Assembly (NCBI RefSeq): GCF_902459765.1
Contig: NZ_CABPSP010000021.1
Location: 1 to 64,000 of the forward strand
DNA length: 64,000 nt
Reading direction: 5' to 3'
DNA from: Pandoraea anapnoica
GTDB lineage: Bacteria > Pseudomonadota > Gammaproteobacteria > Burkholderiales > Burkholderiaceae
Numbering within the stretch: position 1 is the stretch's first letter; each line of letters starts with the position of its first letter. The translations under genes and the position numbers were made by a program. Below are positions 10,889-21,624 of the stretch, one piece after another. The notes under the pieces are model-generated. The model was not told where the DNA came from, searched no databases, and worked only from the letters and a program-made list of their open reading frames with translations.

Positions 10889-10907
10889 GTCTTTCGGAAC
10901 AACGCGC

Positions 10908-11384
10908 ATGAGTACCATTCCTCTGACCAAGCGGGGCGCTGAACTGCTCAAGGAAGAGCTGCACCGCCTGAAGACCGTCGAACGTCCGCACGTGATCACG
11001 GCGATTGCTGAAGCCCGTGCGCAGGGCGATCTGTCGGAAAACGCTGAATACGACGCTGCCAAAGAAAAGCAGGGCTTCATCGAAGGGCGTATCGCCGATC
11101 TCGAATCGAAGCTCTCGGCAGCACAGATCATCGATCCGTCGGTGCTGGACGCCGAAGGTCGCGTGGTCTTCGCCGCTACCGTCGAACTTGAAGACCTCGA
11201 GAGCGGCGGCACGGTGCTGTATCAGATCGTCGGCGACGACGAAGCTGACCTGGAGCACGGCAAGATTTCGGTGAGCTCCCCGATTGCCCGTGCATTGATC
11301 GGTAAGTACGCAGGCGATGTGGCCGAAGTGCAGGCCCCGAGCGGCGTGCGCGAGTACGAGATCATCGATGTCCGCTACGTCTGA
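10908..11384 (+). CDS. greA: Transcription elongation factor GreA
   Basis: GreA (158 residues) binds in the RNA polymerase secondary channel and promotes cleavage of backtracked transcripts. The N-terminal coiled coil carries the acidic tip in [18 protein letters not shown] near residue 40. The C-terminal domain ends [11 protein letters not shown]-like ([13 protein letters not shown]). The ATG at 10908 gives the normal family length. The longer frame from 10821 would read through the leader hairpins and is rejected. The next gene overlaps its 3' end by 17 bases. Confidence 0.95.
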   Translation: MSTIPLTKRGAELLKEELHRLKTVERPHVITAIAEARAQGDLSENAEYDAAKEKQGFIEGRIADLESKLSAAQIIDPSVLDAEGRVVFAATVELEDLESGGTVLYQIVGDDEADLEHGKISVSSPIARALIGKYAGDVAEVQAPSGVREYEIIDVRYV

Positions 11385-11883
11385 TGTGACGTTTGCCAGC
11401 GGTGCGCCGCGGCTGGAACGACTGTTCCGCCTGATCGCCACCGTCTGGTGCGGCAGCCAGTGGGCGATCGGCTATATCGTCGCGCCGACGCTGTTCGCCG
11501 TGCTGGAATCGCGCATGGTGGCCGGAACGGTTGCCGGTCGACTGTTTCACACGCAAGCCTGGCTCAGTCTGGTGTGTGGCGTGTTGCTGGTCTGGTTGGC
11601 CACCGCGCTGATTGCGCGCACGGCCGATGCACAGGCAGCGCGCAGCTATCGTGGCCTTCGCTGGTTCGCAGTGGCGATGATGGTGTGTGTGCTGATCAGC
11701 TCGTTCGGCCTGCAGCCGTTGATGGCCGATCTGCGCGCGCAGGCAGAAGCGTCGGGCGTTGAAATTAGCCAATCGGCCTATGCCTCGCGCTTTGGCATGC
11801 TTCACGGCATTTCGAGCGGCCTTTATCTGTTGCAAAGCTTGCTGGCGATCGCGCTGATCTGGCGGCAGCCGGTGCGCGGCTAA
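11368..11883 (+). CDS. DUF4149-type integral membrane protein
   Basis: This 171-residue protein has about four membrane segments (for example [53 protein letters not shown] and a C-terminal [17 protein letters not shown]). The GxxVAPxLFAVLE motif with a basic loop is characteristic of DUF4149. The function is unknown. The start at 11368 lies inside the end of greA in another frame, which suggests translational coupling, and the same neighbour is common in related genomes. A terminator follows at 11943-11979. Confidence 0.75.
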   Translation: MSATSDVTFASGAPRLERLFRLIATVWCGSQWAIGYIVAPTLFAVLESRMVAGTVAGRLFHTQAWLSLVCGVLLVWLATALIARTADAQAARSYRGLRWFAVAMMVCVLISSFGLQPLMADLRAQAEASGVEISQSAYASRFGMLHGISSGLYLLQSLLAIALIWRQPVRG

Positions 11884-11942
11884 TTGCCGCAGGCGGGGTG
11901 AGACGGAAAACGTCTTCAGTCCTGCACAATGGTTTCATGCAT

Positions 11943-11979
11943 AAAAAACGCGCCCGACGATGTCAGGGCGCGTTCTTTT
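11943..11979. terminator. Bidirectional intrinsic terminator
   Basis: CGCGCCC at 11949-11955 pairs with GGGCGCG at 11966-11972, flanked by A-rich and T-rich runs. It ends the greA operon and also lies at the 3' side of the convergent yhbY-like gene. Confidence 0.75.
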
Positions 11980-12020
11980 GAGGGCTGGCGGAAGTTGCAG
12001 TGTCCGCCGCCATCGGGGAC

Positions 12021-12521
12021 TTAGTCGTTGCGCTGGCGCTTGACGCTGGTCTGGCGCTTCTTGGCGCGTTTGACGATACCACCGGCAGTCATGCGTTCGT
12101 TGCCAGCAACCGTCACTTTCTTGACGGTCGGGCGACGCCCCGCATTGGTGCTGGACTTGACGACGGTCACGGTGCGCGGTGCGCGACCCTTGACCGTGGC
12201 GCCGGTGCCACCGGACTTGCCGCGAACCGGCATGGGCGTTTCGTCCGGCGTCGGGCGGTACAGAACGAGCAGCTTGCCGATGTGTTGCACCGGCGCTGCA
12301 CCCAACTGGTCGCAGATGGATTCGTAAATGGCCACGCGGGTGTCGCGTTCGTCACCAAACACACGTACCTTGATCAGTTCGTGGGCTTTCAGTGCGCCGT
12401 CGATTTCCTTGAGCACCGCAGGCGTCAAGCCATCGGCGCCGATCAGAACGACGGGATTCAGCGCGTGAGCGGCAGAGCGCATGTCGGCGCGTTGCGCCGG
12501 GGTCAGGGTCAAAGCGGGCAT
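12021..12521 (-). CDS. yhbY: YhbY/CRM-domain RNA-binding protein with basic tail
   Basis: The first ~95 residues match the CRM (YhbY) fold known from 50S assembly: LTPAQRADMRSAAHALNPVVLIGADGLTPAVLKEIDGAL, then ELIKVRVFGDERDTRVAIYESICDQLGAAPVQHIGKLLVLYRP. Unlike the ~97-residue E. coli protein, it has a further ~70-residue basic tail rich in Arg, Lys, Thr and Gly. The start at 12521 lacks a clear ribosome binding site; an upstream frame from 12584 exists but is hydrophobic and unlikely. It is divergent from rlmE, another ribosome-assembly gene, in keeping with a role in 23S rRNA maturation. Confidence 0.85.
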   Translation of the reverse strand: MPALTLTPAQRADMRSAAHALNPVVLIGADGLTPAVLKEIDGALKAHELIKVRVFGDERDTRVAIYESICDQLGAAPVQHIGKLLVLYRPTPDETPMPVRGKSGGTGATVKGRAPRTVTVVKSSTNAGRRPTVKKVTVAGNERMTAGGIVKRAKKRQTSVKRQRND

Positions 12522-12677
12522 AAAAGACAGAAGACAGACGAGACAAACGAGTAGGGATGCGCCCGCGAATCGTGGCCTGAACACCGTTAGCGGCCGATGA
12601 CGGCTACTGGCGGGCTAAAAGATTTTGGGCGCGCAAGGGCGTATTATCCTGCAAATTCGCAGTGTTTTTGAAGAAAT

Positions 12678-13328
12678 ATGGCAAAAAACCGTTTCAACCA
12701 CGCTTGGTTGCACGATCACATCAACGATCCCTACGTCAAAATGGCGCAGCGCGAGGGCTACCGTGCCCGTGCCGCCTACAAACTCAAGGAAATCGACGAG
12801 CAGGACCGGCTGATCAAGCCGGGCCAGGTCATCGTCGACCTCGGCTCGACGCCGGGCAGCTGGAGTCAGTACGCCCGTAACAAGCTGGCGGGTGGCAAGC
12901 GCGTCGAGGGCGGCATCGATGGGACGATCATCGCGCTCGACATCCTGCCGATGGAGCCGATCGCCGACGTCCACTTCCTGCAGGGCGACTTCCGCGAGGA
13001 CAGCGTGCTTGAGCAGCTCGAAGAAATCGTCGCCGGACGCAAAGTCGACCTTGTAGTTTCCGATATGGCCCCCAACTTGTCGGGTGTGGCGTCGGCCGAT
13101 GCAGCGCGGATCGAGCACTTGTGCGATCTGGCGCTGGATTTTGCACAGCGACACCTGAAACCGGAAGGGGCGTTACTGGTCAAATGTTTTCACGGCAGCG
13201 GCTATAGCCAGATTGTCGAAAAATTCAAACACCAGTTCAAAACCGTGGCGCCGCGCAAGCCAAAGGCGTCGCGAGACAAATCTTCCGAAACGTTCATTCT
13301 GGGTCGGGGTTTGAAAAATCCGGCTTGA
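12678..13328 (+). CDS. rlmE: 23S rRNA 2'-O-methyltransferase RlmE (FtsJ/RrmJ)
   Basis: RlmE (216 residues) methylates U2552 of 23S rRNA late in large-subunit assembly. Visible are the SAM motif [16 protein letters not shown] near residue 52 and the catalytic Lys-Asp-Lys-Glu set, in [34 protein letters not shown] and SSETFIL. The loop reads STPGSW where E. coli has AAPGGW. ftsH follows after about 120 bases, the same order as in E. coli. Confidence 0.95.
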   Translation: MAKNRFNHAWLHDHINDPYVKMAQREGYRARAAYKLKEIDEQDRLIKPGQVIVDLGSTPGSWSQYARNKLAGGKRVEGGIDGTIIALDILPMEPIADVHFLQGDFREDSVLEQLEEIVAGRKVDLVVSDMAPNLSGVASADAARIEHLCDLALDFAQRHLKPEGALLVKCFHGSGYSQIVEKFKHQFKTVAPRKPKASRDKSSETFILGRGLKNPA

Positions 13329-13447
13329 TGCCCGTCAAAACAGCGCACTGGCGCTATGGTGGCGGTAGAGAATCACTATAGCGGTGCGCCTGCGAGTGGA
13401 TTAGAATGAATTCCTGGCGCGAAGCGATTTCATGAAGGAGCAACGCT

Positions 13448-15322
13448 TTGAACAATAATATGTTTTCCAAAGCGGCGGTGTGGTTAGTCATCGCGCTGGT
13501 CTTGTTTACTGTTTTTAAACAGTTCGACAAGCCGCACGTCCAGGAGGGCGTGACGTACTCCCAGTTCATGGACGATGCCAAGAATGGCAAGATCAAGAAC
13601 GTGGTGGTGCAAGGCCGCAGCCTTCAGGTGACGCCTAGCGACGGCCAGAAGTACACCATCGTGTCGCCCGGCGACATCTGGATGGTCGGCGATCTCATGA
13701 AGTACGGCGTTCAGGTCTCGGGTAAGGCCGACGACGAACCGAACGTGCTCATGTCCGCGCTGTACTACCTCGGACCCACGTTGCTGATCATCGGCTTCTG
13801 GTTCTACATGATGCGACAGATGCAGGGCGGGGGTAAGGGCGGTGCCTTTTCCTTCGGCAAATCCCGCGCGCGCCTCATCGACGAGAATGCCAATCCGGTC
13901 ACCTTTGCCGACGTCGCAGGCTGCGACGAAGCCAAGTACGAAGTCGGCGAACTGGTCGACTTCCTGAAAGATCCCCAAAAGTTCCAGAAACTGGGCGGCC
14001 GTATTCCGCGCGGCGTGCTGCTGGTCGGCCCGCCGGGAACCGGTAAGACGCTGCTGGCTCGCGCCATCGCCGGTGAAGCCAAGGTGCCGTTCTTCAGCAT
14101 CTCGGGCTCGGACTTCGTGGAAATGTTCGTCGGCGTGGGCGCTGCCCGTGTCCGTGACATGTTCGAAAATGCGAAGAAGCAGTCGCCCTGTATCGTGTTT
14201 ATCGACGAAATCGACGCGGTTGGTCGCCATCGCGGCGCCGGCATGGGCGGCGGTAACGACGAACGCGAACAGACGCTGAACCAGATGCTGGTCGAGATGG
14301 ACGGTTTCGAAGCGAATTCGGGCGTGATCGTGATTGCTGCGACGAACCGTTCGGACGTGCTGGACAAGGCGCTGCTGCGTCCGGGCCGTTTCGACCGTCA
14401 GGTCTACGTCGGCCTGCCGGATATCCGTGGCCGCGAGCAGATTCTGAAGGTGCACCTGCGCAAGGTGCCGATCGCGAACGACGTCGACGCATCGGTGATC
14501 GCCCGCGGTACGCCGGGTATGTCGGGTGCCGATCTGGCCAACCTCGTGAACGAAGCCGCACTGTTCGCCGCGCGCCGTAACAAACGCATCGTCGAGATGC
14601 TGGACTTCGAAGACGCGAAGGACAAGATATTCATGGGTCCGGAGCGCAAGTCGGCGGTGATGCGCGACGAGGAGCGCCGTGCCACGGCATACCACGAGTC
14701 GGGTCACGCTGTGGTCGCCATGCTGCTGCCGGGCGCCGATCCGGTGCACAAGGTCACGATCATTCCGCGTGGCTGGGCGCTGGGTCTGACGATGCAGTTG
14801 CCGGAGCACGACAAGTATTCGGAATACCGCGACACTATGCTCACGCAGATCGCCATTCTGTTCGGCGGCCGTGCAGCTGAAGAAGTGTTCATCAACAAGA
14901 TGTCGACGGGTGCTTCGAACGACTTCGAGCGTGCGACTAAACTGGCGCGCGACATGGTGACCCGTTACGGTATGTCGGACGCCCTGGGCCCGATGGTCTA
15001 TGTCGATACCGAGCAGGATTCGATGTTCGGCCGGATGTCCGCCAAGTCGGTGTCTGAAGCGACGCAACAGAAGGTCGACATGGAAGTTCGCCGCATTCTG
15101 GACGAGCAATACGCGCTGGCGAAGAAGCTGCTGGAGGACAACCGCTCGAAGGTCGAGGCGATGACCGAAGCCCTGATGGAATGGGAAACGATCGACGGCG
15201 AGCAGATTGGCGACATCATGGAAGACCGTCCGCCGCGTCCGCCGAAGGGTGGTCAGTCGAATGGCGGTGCTTCGGGTGGCAACCCACCGCTCAAGCCCAG
15301 CAACACCCCGGCGACCGTCTGA
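13448..15322 (+). CDS. ftsH: ATP-dependent zinc metalloprotease FtsH
   Basis: The 624-residue membrane-bound AAA+ protease has an N-terminal transmembrane helix ([15 protein letters not shown]), a periplasmic domain, a second helix ([18 protein letters not shown]), Walker A GPPGTGKT near residue 194, Walker B FIDEID, the second region of homology, and the zinc site HESGH near 415. It degrades misfolded membrane proteins and regulators such as LpxC. The start is TTG at 13448, chosen because AAGGAG lies seven bases upstream; an ATG four codons later is the alternative. A strong terminator follows. Confidence 0.97.
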   Translation: MNNNMFSKAAVWLVIALVLFTVFKQFDKPHVQEGVTYSQFMDDAKNGKIKNVVVQGRSLQVTPSDGQKYTIVSPGDIWMVGDLMKYGVQVSGKADDEPNVLMSALYYLGPTLLIIGFWFYMMRQMQGGGKGGAFSFGKSRARLIDENANPVTFADVAGCDEAKYEVGELVDFLKDPQKFQKLGGRIPRGVLLVGPPGTGKTLLARAIAGEAKVPFFSISGSDFVEMFVGVGAARVRDMFENAKKQSPCIVFIDEIDAVGRHRGAGMGGGNDEREQTLNQMLVEMDGFEANSGVIVIAATNRSDVLDKALLRPGRFDRQVYVGLPDIRGREQILKVHLRKVPIANDVDASVIARGTPGMSGADLANLVNEAALFAARRNKRIVEMLDFEDAKDKIFMGPERKSAVMRDEERRATAYHESGHAVVAMLLPGADPVHKVTIIPRGWALGLTMQLPEHDKYSEYRDTMLTQIAILFGGRAAEEVFINKMSTGASNDFERATKLARDMVTRYGMSDALGPMVYVDTEQDSMFGRMSAKSVSEATQQKVDMEVRRILDEQYALAKKLLEDNRSKVEAMTEALMEWETIDGEQIGDIMEDRPPRPPKGGQSNGGASGGNPPLKPSNTPATV

Positions 15323-15356
15323 CGGACGCCCCGACAGTCGAAGGACTGTCTCCCAG

Positions 15357-15383
15357 AAAGGCCGGCACTTCGCCGGCCTTTTT
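15357..15383 (+). terminator. Intrinsic terminator after ftsH
   Basis: AAAGGCCGGC at 15357-15366 pairs with GCCGGCCTTT at 15372-15381 around an ACTTC loop, followed by further T residues. It separates ftsH from folP. The remaining ~240 bases before folP contain no gene that I can support. Confidence 0.85.
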
Positions 15384-15621
15384 GCATCTATGAGGCGAAA
15401 ACCGCAACCGTCGGGCGACGAGCAACGCCCTAGGCAGCATTTATCGGGCGTTTCACGCCCGTGGATTTCGTTGTTACCGAGTGTTTCCGTCGTCGATGTG
15501 ACAGTTGAATCCGGTAACATTACGGCCATATGGCGCGTCCGGTACACCGGGCGCACCGGCCCGACCCGCACCTCAGTAGTACGGGCCGCGATATGGGTTT
15601 TATTGAGCTACGAGCTTCCGA

Positions 15622-16584
15622 ATGTCCACCGAGCAGTCGCAATCCCTTTCTTCGTCCGCGCAGGCAGCGCACGCGGACGTTCCTGACACCCAAGGTGTCA
15701 TGGACGACATCGTCCTTCCGGCGGGCGCGTCCGACGCGCCTGTCAAGCCGGACACGCTGGCGTTGGGCCCGCGCTTCCGGCTCGACGCGCGCCGCGTTCA
15801 CGTCATGGGCATCCTGAACGTGACGCCCGACTCGTTCTCCGACGGCGGCAAGTTCGTCGCGCGCGATGCCGCACTGCGCCACGCGGAGCAACTGATCGCC
15901 GACGGCGTCGACATTCTCGACATCGGTGGCGAATCCACCCGTCCAGGCGCTGAAGCGTTGCCGGAAGACGCGGAGCTTGAACGCGTCGTGCCTATCGTCG
16001 AAGCGTTGCGCGATTGTGGCGTGCCGCTGTCCATCGACACCTACAAGCCCGGCGTGATGCGCGCGGTCCTGGCCGCCGGGGCGGACATGATCAACGATAT
16101 CTGGGGCTTCCAGCAGCCGGGCGCGGTCGAAGCCGTGCGCGACAGCGAGGCGGCCCTGTGCATCATGCACATGCTGCACGACCCGAAGACCATGCAGGAC
16201 GCCCCGATCTATACGGACGTAGTGACCGAGGTCGCGGCCTTCCTCGACGGTCGTGTCGATGCCATGCTCGCCGCCGGTGTTGCGCCGACGCGTCTCTACT
16301 TGGATCCGGGATTCGGTTTTGGCAAGAATCTCGCCCATAATCTCGCCTTGCTCAAACATTTGCGCGTGCTGTCGCGCGACGGATTGCCTTTGCTCGTCGG
16401 CATGTCGCGCAAGCGGATGCTGGGTGAAATTACGGGTCGTCAGACACCGCAGGAACGCCGCGTGGCGAGCGTTGCGGCGGCGATCTGCGCAGCGCAACGG
16501 GGCGCTGCGATCGTGCGCGTACACGACGTCGCCGAGACGGTCGATGCGCTCAAGGTCTGGCAAGCCGTGCGCGATGCCGAGTGA
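15622..16584 (+). CDS. folP: Dihydropteroate synthase
   Basis: FolP condenses p-aminobenzoate with dihydropterin pyrophosphate in folate synthesis and is the sulfonamide target. Motifs in order are GILNVTPDSFSDGG near residue 56, DIGGESTRPGA near 95, SIDTYKPGV, NDIWGF, DPGFGFGKN near 232 and GMSRKRMLG near 258. At 320 residues it is longer than usual because of a ~40-residue Ser/Ala-rich N-terminal extension. A start nearer the conserved core cannot be excluded. glmM follows on the same strand, the standard folP-glmM order. Confidence 0.95.
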   Translation: MSTEQSQSLSSSAQAAHADVPDTQGVMDDIVLPAGASDAPVKPDTLALGPRFRLDARRVHVMGILNVTPDSFSDGGKFVARDAALRHAEQLIADGVDILDIGGESTRPGAEALPEDAELERVVPIVEALRDCGVPLSIDTYKPGVMRAVLAAGADMINDIWGFQQPGAVEAVRDSEAALCIMHMLHDPKTMQDAPIYTDVVTEVAAFLDGRVDAMLAAGVAPTRLYLDPGFGFGKNLAHNLALLKHLRVLSRDGLPLLVGMSRKRMLGEITGRQTPQERRVASVAAAICAAQRGAAIVRVHDVAETVDALKVWQAVRDAE

Positions 16585-16708
16585 GTGTGCAAACCGGCGC
16601 AAGTCGGTGCAAACCGCATAAGCAGCAAGAAGGCTGATACAAATAACGAATGACGCGCACGCCTGAACAGTCAACCGGCGCGACGCGTCTACTGGGAACG
16701 ATGCAACG

Positions 16709-18052
16709 ATGAAACGACGCTATTTTGGGACCGATGGGATTCGCGGCACGGTGGGTGAGAGCCCGATTACGCCGGAATTTGTGCTCCGCCTAGGCTATGC
16801 CGCCGGACGCGTCCTCGCCGGCAATCAATCCTCCGGCCGCCCGACGGTATTGATCGGCAAGGACACCCGTGTCTCGGGCTACATGCTGGAAGCTGCGCTC
16901 GAAGCGGGCTTTGCCGCCGCAGGCGTCGACACCATGCTGGCCGGGCCGATGCCCACACCGGCCGTCGCTTATCTCACGCGTGCGCTGCGTCTGGCTGCCG
17001 GCGTGGTGATCAGCGCATCGCACAATCCGTATCACGACAACGGCATCAAGTTCTTCTCCGCAGATGGCAACAAGCTGCCGGATCAGACCGAACTCGCCAT
17101 CGAGGCCGAACTCGATAACCCGATGAACTGCGTGCGCTCCGAGCAGCTCGGCAAGGCACGCCGTCTGGATGACGCCGCGGGCCGCTACATCGAGTTCTGC
17201 AAGAGCACGTTCCCGAACGACTTCGACCTGCGCTGCATGAAGATCGTGGTCGACTGCGCCAATGGGGCGGCGTATCACATCGCCCCGCATGTGTTCCACG
17301 AACTGGGCGCGGAGGTCATTGCCATCGGCAATCAGCCGAACGGCTTCAACATCAACGAAGACTGCGGTGCGACCGCCCCGGATGCGCTCATGCGCGCCGT
17401 GCGGGCCAACCACGCCGATCTCGGTGTCGCGCTCGACGGTGACGCGGACCGTCTTCAGATCGTCGACAGTGCAGGGCGTCTCTTCAACGGTGACGAACTG
17501 TTGTATCTGCTCGTCAAGGACAGACTGGACAACGGCGGCGTGGCCGGTGCGGTCGGCACGCTGATGACCAATATGGCGGTCGAAGTGGCACTCAAGGGAC
17601 TTGGTGTGCCGTTCGTGCGCGCGAAGGTGGGTGATCGCTACGTGCTGGAGCAGTTGTACAAGCACGGCTGGCAGATCGGCGCAGAGGGTTCAGGACACAT
17701 TCTGTGCCTCGACAAGCACACCACGGGCGACGGCATCGTTTCGGCGCTTCAGGTGTTGGCCGCGATTCGCCGCGCGGACAACAAGCCGCTGGCCAAGTTG
17801 CTCGAAGGCGTGCGTCTGTTCCCGCAGCACATGATCAACGTGCGTACGCCGGCTGGTTACGACTGGCAGGCCGATGGTAGCCTGAGCGCCGAGCGCGAGG
17901 CCATCGAGGCAAAGCTGGGTGATGCGGGACGTGTGCTTATCCGCGCCTCAGGCACCGAGCCGGTGCTGCGCGTGATGGTCGAAGCGCGCGACGAGTCGCA
18001 GGCGACCGGCTTCGCCCAGCAATTGGCGAACGTCGTCAAAGCAGCCGCGTAA
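16709..18052 (+). CDS. glmM: Phosphoglucosamine mutase
   Basis: GlmM (447 residues) converts glucosamine-6-phosphate to glucosamine-1-phosphate for UDP-GlcNAc synthesis. It begins [18 protein letters not shown] and has the phosphoserine loop [17 protein letters not shown] near residue 100, the metal loop DGDADR near 243, the sugar loop EGSGH near 327, and the phosphate loop [12 protein letters not shown] near 410. The length is normal for the family. A GC-rich hairpin at 18071-18094 follows. Confidence 0.97.
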   Translation: MKRRYFGTDGIRGTVGESPITPEFVLRLGYAAGRVLAGNQSSGRPTVLIGKDTRVSGYMLEAALEAGFAAAGVDTMLAGPMPTPAVAYLTRALRLAAGVVISASHNPYHDNGIKFFSADGNKLPDQTELAIEAELDNPMNCVRSEQLGKARRLDDAAGRYIEFCKSTFPNDFDLRCMKIVVDCANGAAYHIAPHVFHELGAEVIAIGNQPNGFNINEDCGATAPDALMRAVRANHADLGVALDGDADRLQIVDSAGRLFNGDELLYLLVKDRLDNGGVAGAVGTLMTNMAVEVALKGLGVPFVRAKVGDRYVLEQLYKHGWQIGAEGSGHILCLDKHTTGDGIVSALQVLAAIRRADNKPLAKLLEGVRLFPQHMINVRTPAGYDWQADGSLSAEREAIEAKLGDAGRVLIRASGTEPVLRVMVEARDESQATGFAQQLANVVKAAA

Positions 18053-18070
18053 TTTCTGCATTTGCCCTCC

Positions 18071-18094
18071 GGCGACGCCCTCTGCGGCGTCGCC
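18071..18094 (+). terminator. Hairpin downstream of glmM
   Basis: GGCGACGCC at 18071-18079 pairs perfectly with GGCGTCGCC at 18086-18094. There is no T-run, so it is only a candidate terminator. The rest of the 453-base glmM-pstS gap holds no gene but contains the Pho box at 18429-18446. Confidence 0.45.
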
Positions 18095-18428
18095 AGCCTT
18101 CCTGAAGTTCCCCGCGCGAACGCACTGCGCACCTCCTCGGATTCTCGCAGCAGGCCCTGCTTCCCATCATGGCAATCTGGGCGGTCGACGTTCACATTTG
18201 TGACAACTGCCTGAGATTCGTCAGATTGTTTCCGACACTGATCTGTCATTGTCACGGCACCGACACAGGCCGAAAATGAGCGCTTCCGTCGCCCTGATCT
18301 TCATTGGGAATCCTCCGAAACCCGCGCCAATCCACGATCCTCGCAAAAATATCACGAATACCGGAATCCGCATGCAATATGACGATTCCGAGGCGACTCC
18401 GTGACATTGGTATTGTGAGCTTTCGAAA

Positions 18429-18446
18429 ATGACATATTACTGTCAC
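18429..18446 (+). promoter_or_regulatory. Candidate Pho box (PhoB site) of pstS
   Basis: ATGACAT-ATTA-CTGTCAC matches the Pho-box layout of two 7-base half-sites separated by a 4-base AT-rich spacer (consensus CTGTCAT-N4-CTGTCAT). The second half-site is essentially perfect and the first has five of seven matches. It lies 59 bases before the pstS start, and the cognate regulator gene phoB is in the same cluster. Confidence 0.65.
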
Positions 18447-18505
18447 ATTCGGAATCTATTCTTCGAGCCATCCACACGCTGTACCACACCAACTCGGAGA
18501 GATCC

Positions 18506-19540
18506 ATGAAGCTGATGAAGACTGCGATTGCCGGCCTGGCTGGCGTTCTGTTCGCCGCTGGCGCGATTGCGGGCGAGATTACGGGCGCAGGCAGCACGTT
18601 CGCCGCACCGATCTACACCAAGTGGGCTGACGCCTATCAGAAGTCGACCCAGAACAAGGTCAACTACCAAGGCATCGGTTCGTCGGGCGGCATCAAGCAG
18701 ATTCAGGCCAAGACCGTCGATTTCGCCGGTTCGGACGCCCCTCTGACCGATGAAGAACTCGCCAAGCAAGGCCTGTTCCAGTTCCCGACGGTTGTCGGCG
18801 GCATCGTGCCGGTGATCAACGTTCCGGGCGTGAAGCCGGGCGAACTCGTCCTGTCGGGCGAAGTGCTGGGCGACATCTACCTGGGCAAGATCAAGAAGTG
18901 GAACGATCCGGCCATCGCCAAGCTGAACCCGAAGGCCAAGCTGCCGGATACCGACATCGCCGTGGTTCGCCGCGCCGACGGTTCGGGCACCAGCTTCGTG
19001 TTCACGAACTACCTGTCGAAGGTCAACGCCGAGTGGAAGAGCAAGGTCGGCGAAGGCACCACGGTCAACTGGCCGACGGGTACGGGCGGCAAGGGTAACG
19101 ACGGCGTCGCTGCCTTCGTGCAACGTCTGCCGGGCGCGATCGGCTACGTGGAATCGGCCTACGCCAAGCAGAACAAGCTGACGTACACGGCGCTGACGAA
19201 TGCCGACGGCAAGACGGTCGAGCCGACCGCCAAGACGTTCGCCGCTGCCGCTGGCAAGGCCGAATGGTCGAAGACGTTCTACCAGATCCTGACGAACGAA
19301 AAGGGTGCGGATTCGTGGCCGATCGTGGCTGCTACGTTCGTGCTGGTTCACCAGAAGGCTGACGCTGGCAAGGAAGCACAAAGCGCCGACGTGCTGAAGT
19401 TCTTCGACTGGTCGTTCAAGAACGGCGCCCAGACGGCTCAGGAACTCGACTACATCTCGCTGCCGGAAGACGTCCTGAAGCAAATCCGTGCTGGCTGGAA
19501 GGCGAAGGTTGCCGAGTCGGCCTCCAAGGCTGGCGTCTAA
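18506..19540 (+). CDS. pstS: Periplasmic phosphate-binding protein PstS
   Basis: PstS (344 residues) delivers phosphate to the PstCAB importer. A Sec signal peptide ([22 protein letters not shown]) precedes [21 protein letters not shown], the hallmark opening of PstS. Phosphate-site segments [22 protein letters not shown] and [17 protein letters not shown] are intact. AGAG precedes the ATG. A Pho box lies upstream, and a hairpin after the gene separates it from pstC, which would allow higher levels of pstS message than of the transporter genes. Confidence 0.96.
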   Translation: MKLMKTAIAGLAGVLFAAGAIAGEITGAGSTFAAPIYTKWADAYQKSTQNKVNYQGIGSSGGIKQIQAKTVDFAGSDAPLTDEELAKQGLFQFPTVVGGIVPVINVPGVKPGELVLSGEVLGDIYLGKIKKWNDPAIAKLNPKAKLPDTDIAVVRRADGSGTSFVFTNYLSKVNAEWKSKVGEGTTVNWPTGTGGKGNDGVAAFVQRLPGAIGYVESAYAKQNKLTYTALTNADGKTVEPTAKTFAAAAGKAEWSKTFYQILTNEKGADSWPIVAATFVLVHQKADAGKEAQSADVLKFFDWSFKNGAQTAQELDYISLPEDVLKQIRAGWKAKVAESASKAGV

Positions 19541-19558
19541 AACGCTTTGCATGAGGCA

Positions 19559-19586
19559 CCGGGCGATGCAACGTAGCGTTGCCCGG
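19559..19586 (+). other. Two-part stem-loop between pstS and pstC
   Basis: An inner stem GCAACG-TAG-CGTTGC at 19568-19582 is enclosed by CCGG at 19559-19562 and CCGG at 19583-19586. No T-run follows. It fits an mRNA processing or 3'-end protecting hairpin that favours pstS expression over the downstream genes, a common pattern in binding-protein operons. Confidence 0.5.
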
Positions 19587-19679
19587 CACCTCGAAACCGG
19601 CAATATCCGCGCCGCCTGTTCCGAAGCCCGAATCGATATCTGGCAACGGCTGGCGGCGCGCTCACGCTGAGACGACATC

Positions 19680-20654
19680 ATGGCAGAAGCCACCAGCCCC
19701 CTCGCATCATCGGGCGCGCAGCGCGCTCCGTCTTCCCTGGGCGACTTTCTCTTCGCGCTGCTCACCCGCGCCGCCGCCCTCGTCACGCTGCTCCTGCTCG
19801 GTGGCATCATCGTGTCGCTGATCGTCAGCGCACTGCCGTCGATCGAGAAGTTTGGCTTCGCCTTTCTGTGGACGAAGGAATGGGATCCTCCCGCAGAACA
19901 ATTCGGTGCGCTCGTGCCCATCTACGGCACGATCATCACGTCGGTCATCGCCCTGATTATTGCGGTGCCGGTCAGCTTCGGCATTGCCCTGTTTTTGACT
20001 GAACTCTCCCCCGTGTGGCTGCGTCGCCCGCTGGGCACCGCCATCGAGCTGCTGGCTGCGATCCCGAGTATCGTCTACGGGATGTGGGGCCTGCTGGTCT
20101 TCGCCCCGATCTTCAGCCAGTACTTCCAGAAGCCGCTGGGCGCGCTGCTCGGCGGTGTGCCGATCATTGGCGCGCTGTTCCAGGGCCCGCCGCTCGGTAT
20201 CGGTATTCTGCCCGCCGGCGTGATCCTCGCGATCATGATCATTCCGTACATCGCCTCGGTCATGCGCGACGTGTTCGAAGTCACGCCCGTGCTGCTCAAG
20301 GAATCGGCTTACGGCATCGGTTGCACGACCTGGGAAGTGATGTGGCGCGTGGTGCTGCCCTTCACGAAGACCGGTGTGATCGGTGGCGTGATGCTGGGTC
20401 TTGGCCGTGCGCTCGGCGAGACGATGGCGGTCACGTTCGTGATCGGCAACACGAACCTGCTCGACAACATTTCGCTGTTCTCGCCGGGTAACAGCATTAC
20501 TTCGGCGCTCGCCAACGAGTTCGCCGAAGCCGGCCCGGGTCTGCATACGTCCGCGCTGATGGAACTCGGTCTGATCCTGTTCTTCATCACCTTTGTGGTG
20601 CTGGCGCTGTCCAAGCTGATGCTGCTGCGCCTCGAGAAAGGCGAAGGTAAATAA
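19680..20654 (+). CDS. pstC: Phosphate ABC transporter permease PstC
   Basis: This 324-residue permease has about six membrane helices and the PstC-type cytoplasmic coupling segment ([27 protein letters not shown], near residue 200). The first helix region is followed by the periplasmic [16 protein letters not shown] segment typical of PstC. The stop codon overlaps the pstA start by one base, so the two subunits are translated in tandem. Confidence 0.95.
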   Translation: MAEATSPLASSGAQRAPSSLGDFLFALLTRAAALVTLLLLGGIIVSLIVSALPSIEKFGFAFLWTKEWDPPAEQFGALVPIYGTIITSVIALIIAVPVSFGIALFLTELSPVWLRRPLGTAIELLAAIPSIVYGMWGLLVFAPIFSQYFQKPLGALLGGVPIIGALFQGPPLGIGILPAGVILAIMIIPYIASVMRDVFEVTPVLLKESAYGIGCTTWEVMWRVVLPFTKTGVIGGVMLGLGRALGETMAVTFVIGNTNLLDNISLFSPGNSITSALANEFAEAGPGLHTSALMELGLILFFITFVVLALSKLMLLRLEKGEGK

Positions 20655-21553
20655 TGATGACCCAACAAGCGCTCGAATTGGAAACGCCAGCCGTGAAGCC
20701 CACCGACGCCTTTACTCGCGTGCGTCTGCAAGCCTATCGCCGCCGCAAGAACATGTTCGCGATCGCCATGTCGCTCGCGGCCATGGCCTTCGGTCTGATC
20801 TGGCTGCTGTGGATCCTCTACACCACGCTTTCGCTCGGCATCGGCGGCCTGTCGCTGTCGCTGTTCACCGAAATGACGCCGCCGCCGAACACGGCCGGTG
20901 GCGGTCTTGCCAACGCCATCGCCGGCAGTCTGGTGATGGTGGGGGTTGCTACGCTGGTTGGCACGCCGCTGGGTATTCTGGCCGGTGTTTATCTGGCGGA
21001 ATACGGTCAGAAGTCGTGGCTCGCGAGCATCACGCGCTTCATCAACGACATTCTGCTGTCGGCCCCGTCGATCGTGATCGGTCTGTTCGTCTACGCATTG
21101 GTTGTCGCGCAGATGGGCCACTTCTCGGCCTGGGCCGGCATTATCTCGCTCGCGCTGTTGCAGATTCCGATCGTGATCCGCACCACCGAGAACATGCTCA
21201 AGCTGGTGCCGAATAACCTGCGTGAAGCGGCCTTCGCACTGGGCACGCCGAAGTGGCGAATCATTGTGAAGATCACGCTGAAGGCGTCCATCGCCGGTAT
21301 CGTGACGGGCGTGTTGCTGGCCGTGGCGCGTATCGCCGGCGAGACGGCACCGCTGCTGTTCACGGCGCTCTCGAACCAGTTCTGGTCGCTGAACCTGAAC
21401 CAGCCGATGGCGAACCTGCCGGTCACCATCTTCAAATTTGCCATGAGCCCGTTTGCCGAGTGGCAATCGCTTGCCTGGGCGGGCGTATTCATCATCACCC
21501 TCGGGGTGCTGTTCCTGAACATTCTGGCGCGTACGTTGTTCGCCAAGAAGTAA
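20654..21553 (+). CDS. pstA: Phosphate ABC transporter permease PstA
   Basis: PstA (299 residues) is the partner permease of PstC. It has six helices, the family stretch [20 protein letters not shown] near residue 74, [12 protein letters not shown] near 112, and the coupling segment [26 protein letters not shown] near 182. The start overlaps the pstC stop by one base. A second ATG immediately follows the first, so the true start may be one codon later. Confidence 0.95.
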   Translation: MMTQQALELETPAVKPTDAFTRVRLQAYRRRKNMFAIAMSLAAMAFGLIWLLWILYTTLSLGIGGLSLSLFTEMTPPPNTAGGGLANAIAGSLVMVGVATLVGTPLGILAGVYLAEYGQKSWLASITRFINDILLSAPSIVIGLFVYALVVAQMGHFSAWAGIISLALLQIPIVIRTTENMLKLVPNNLREAAFALGTPKWRIIVKITLKASIAGIVTGVLLAVARIAGETAPLLFTALSNQFWSLNLNQPMANLPVTIFKFAMSPFAEWQSLAWAGVFIITLGVLFLNILARTLFAKK

Positions 21554-21624
21554 TCGGCAACTTCGAACGACACCACGCGACCATAACGCGACGACCAACG
21601 CATACCTGACGGTTGAGACAGACC

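Noticed and set aside
12678-13328. RlmE SAM loop STPGSW as a possibly defective motif
   Set aside because: The catalytic Lys-Asp-Lys-Glu set is intact and small changes in this loop are tolerated in the family, so I do not treat it as loss of function.
13484-15571. A 695-codon open frame antisense to ftsH
   Set aside because: Same GC artefact. The composition is unlike real proteins and it covers a complete ftsH.
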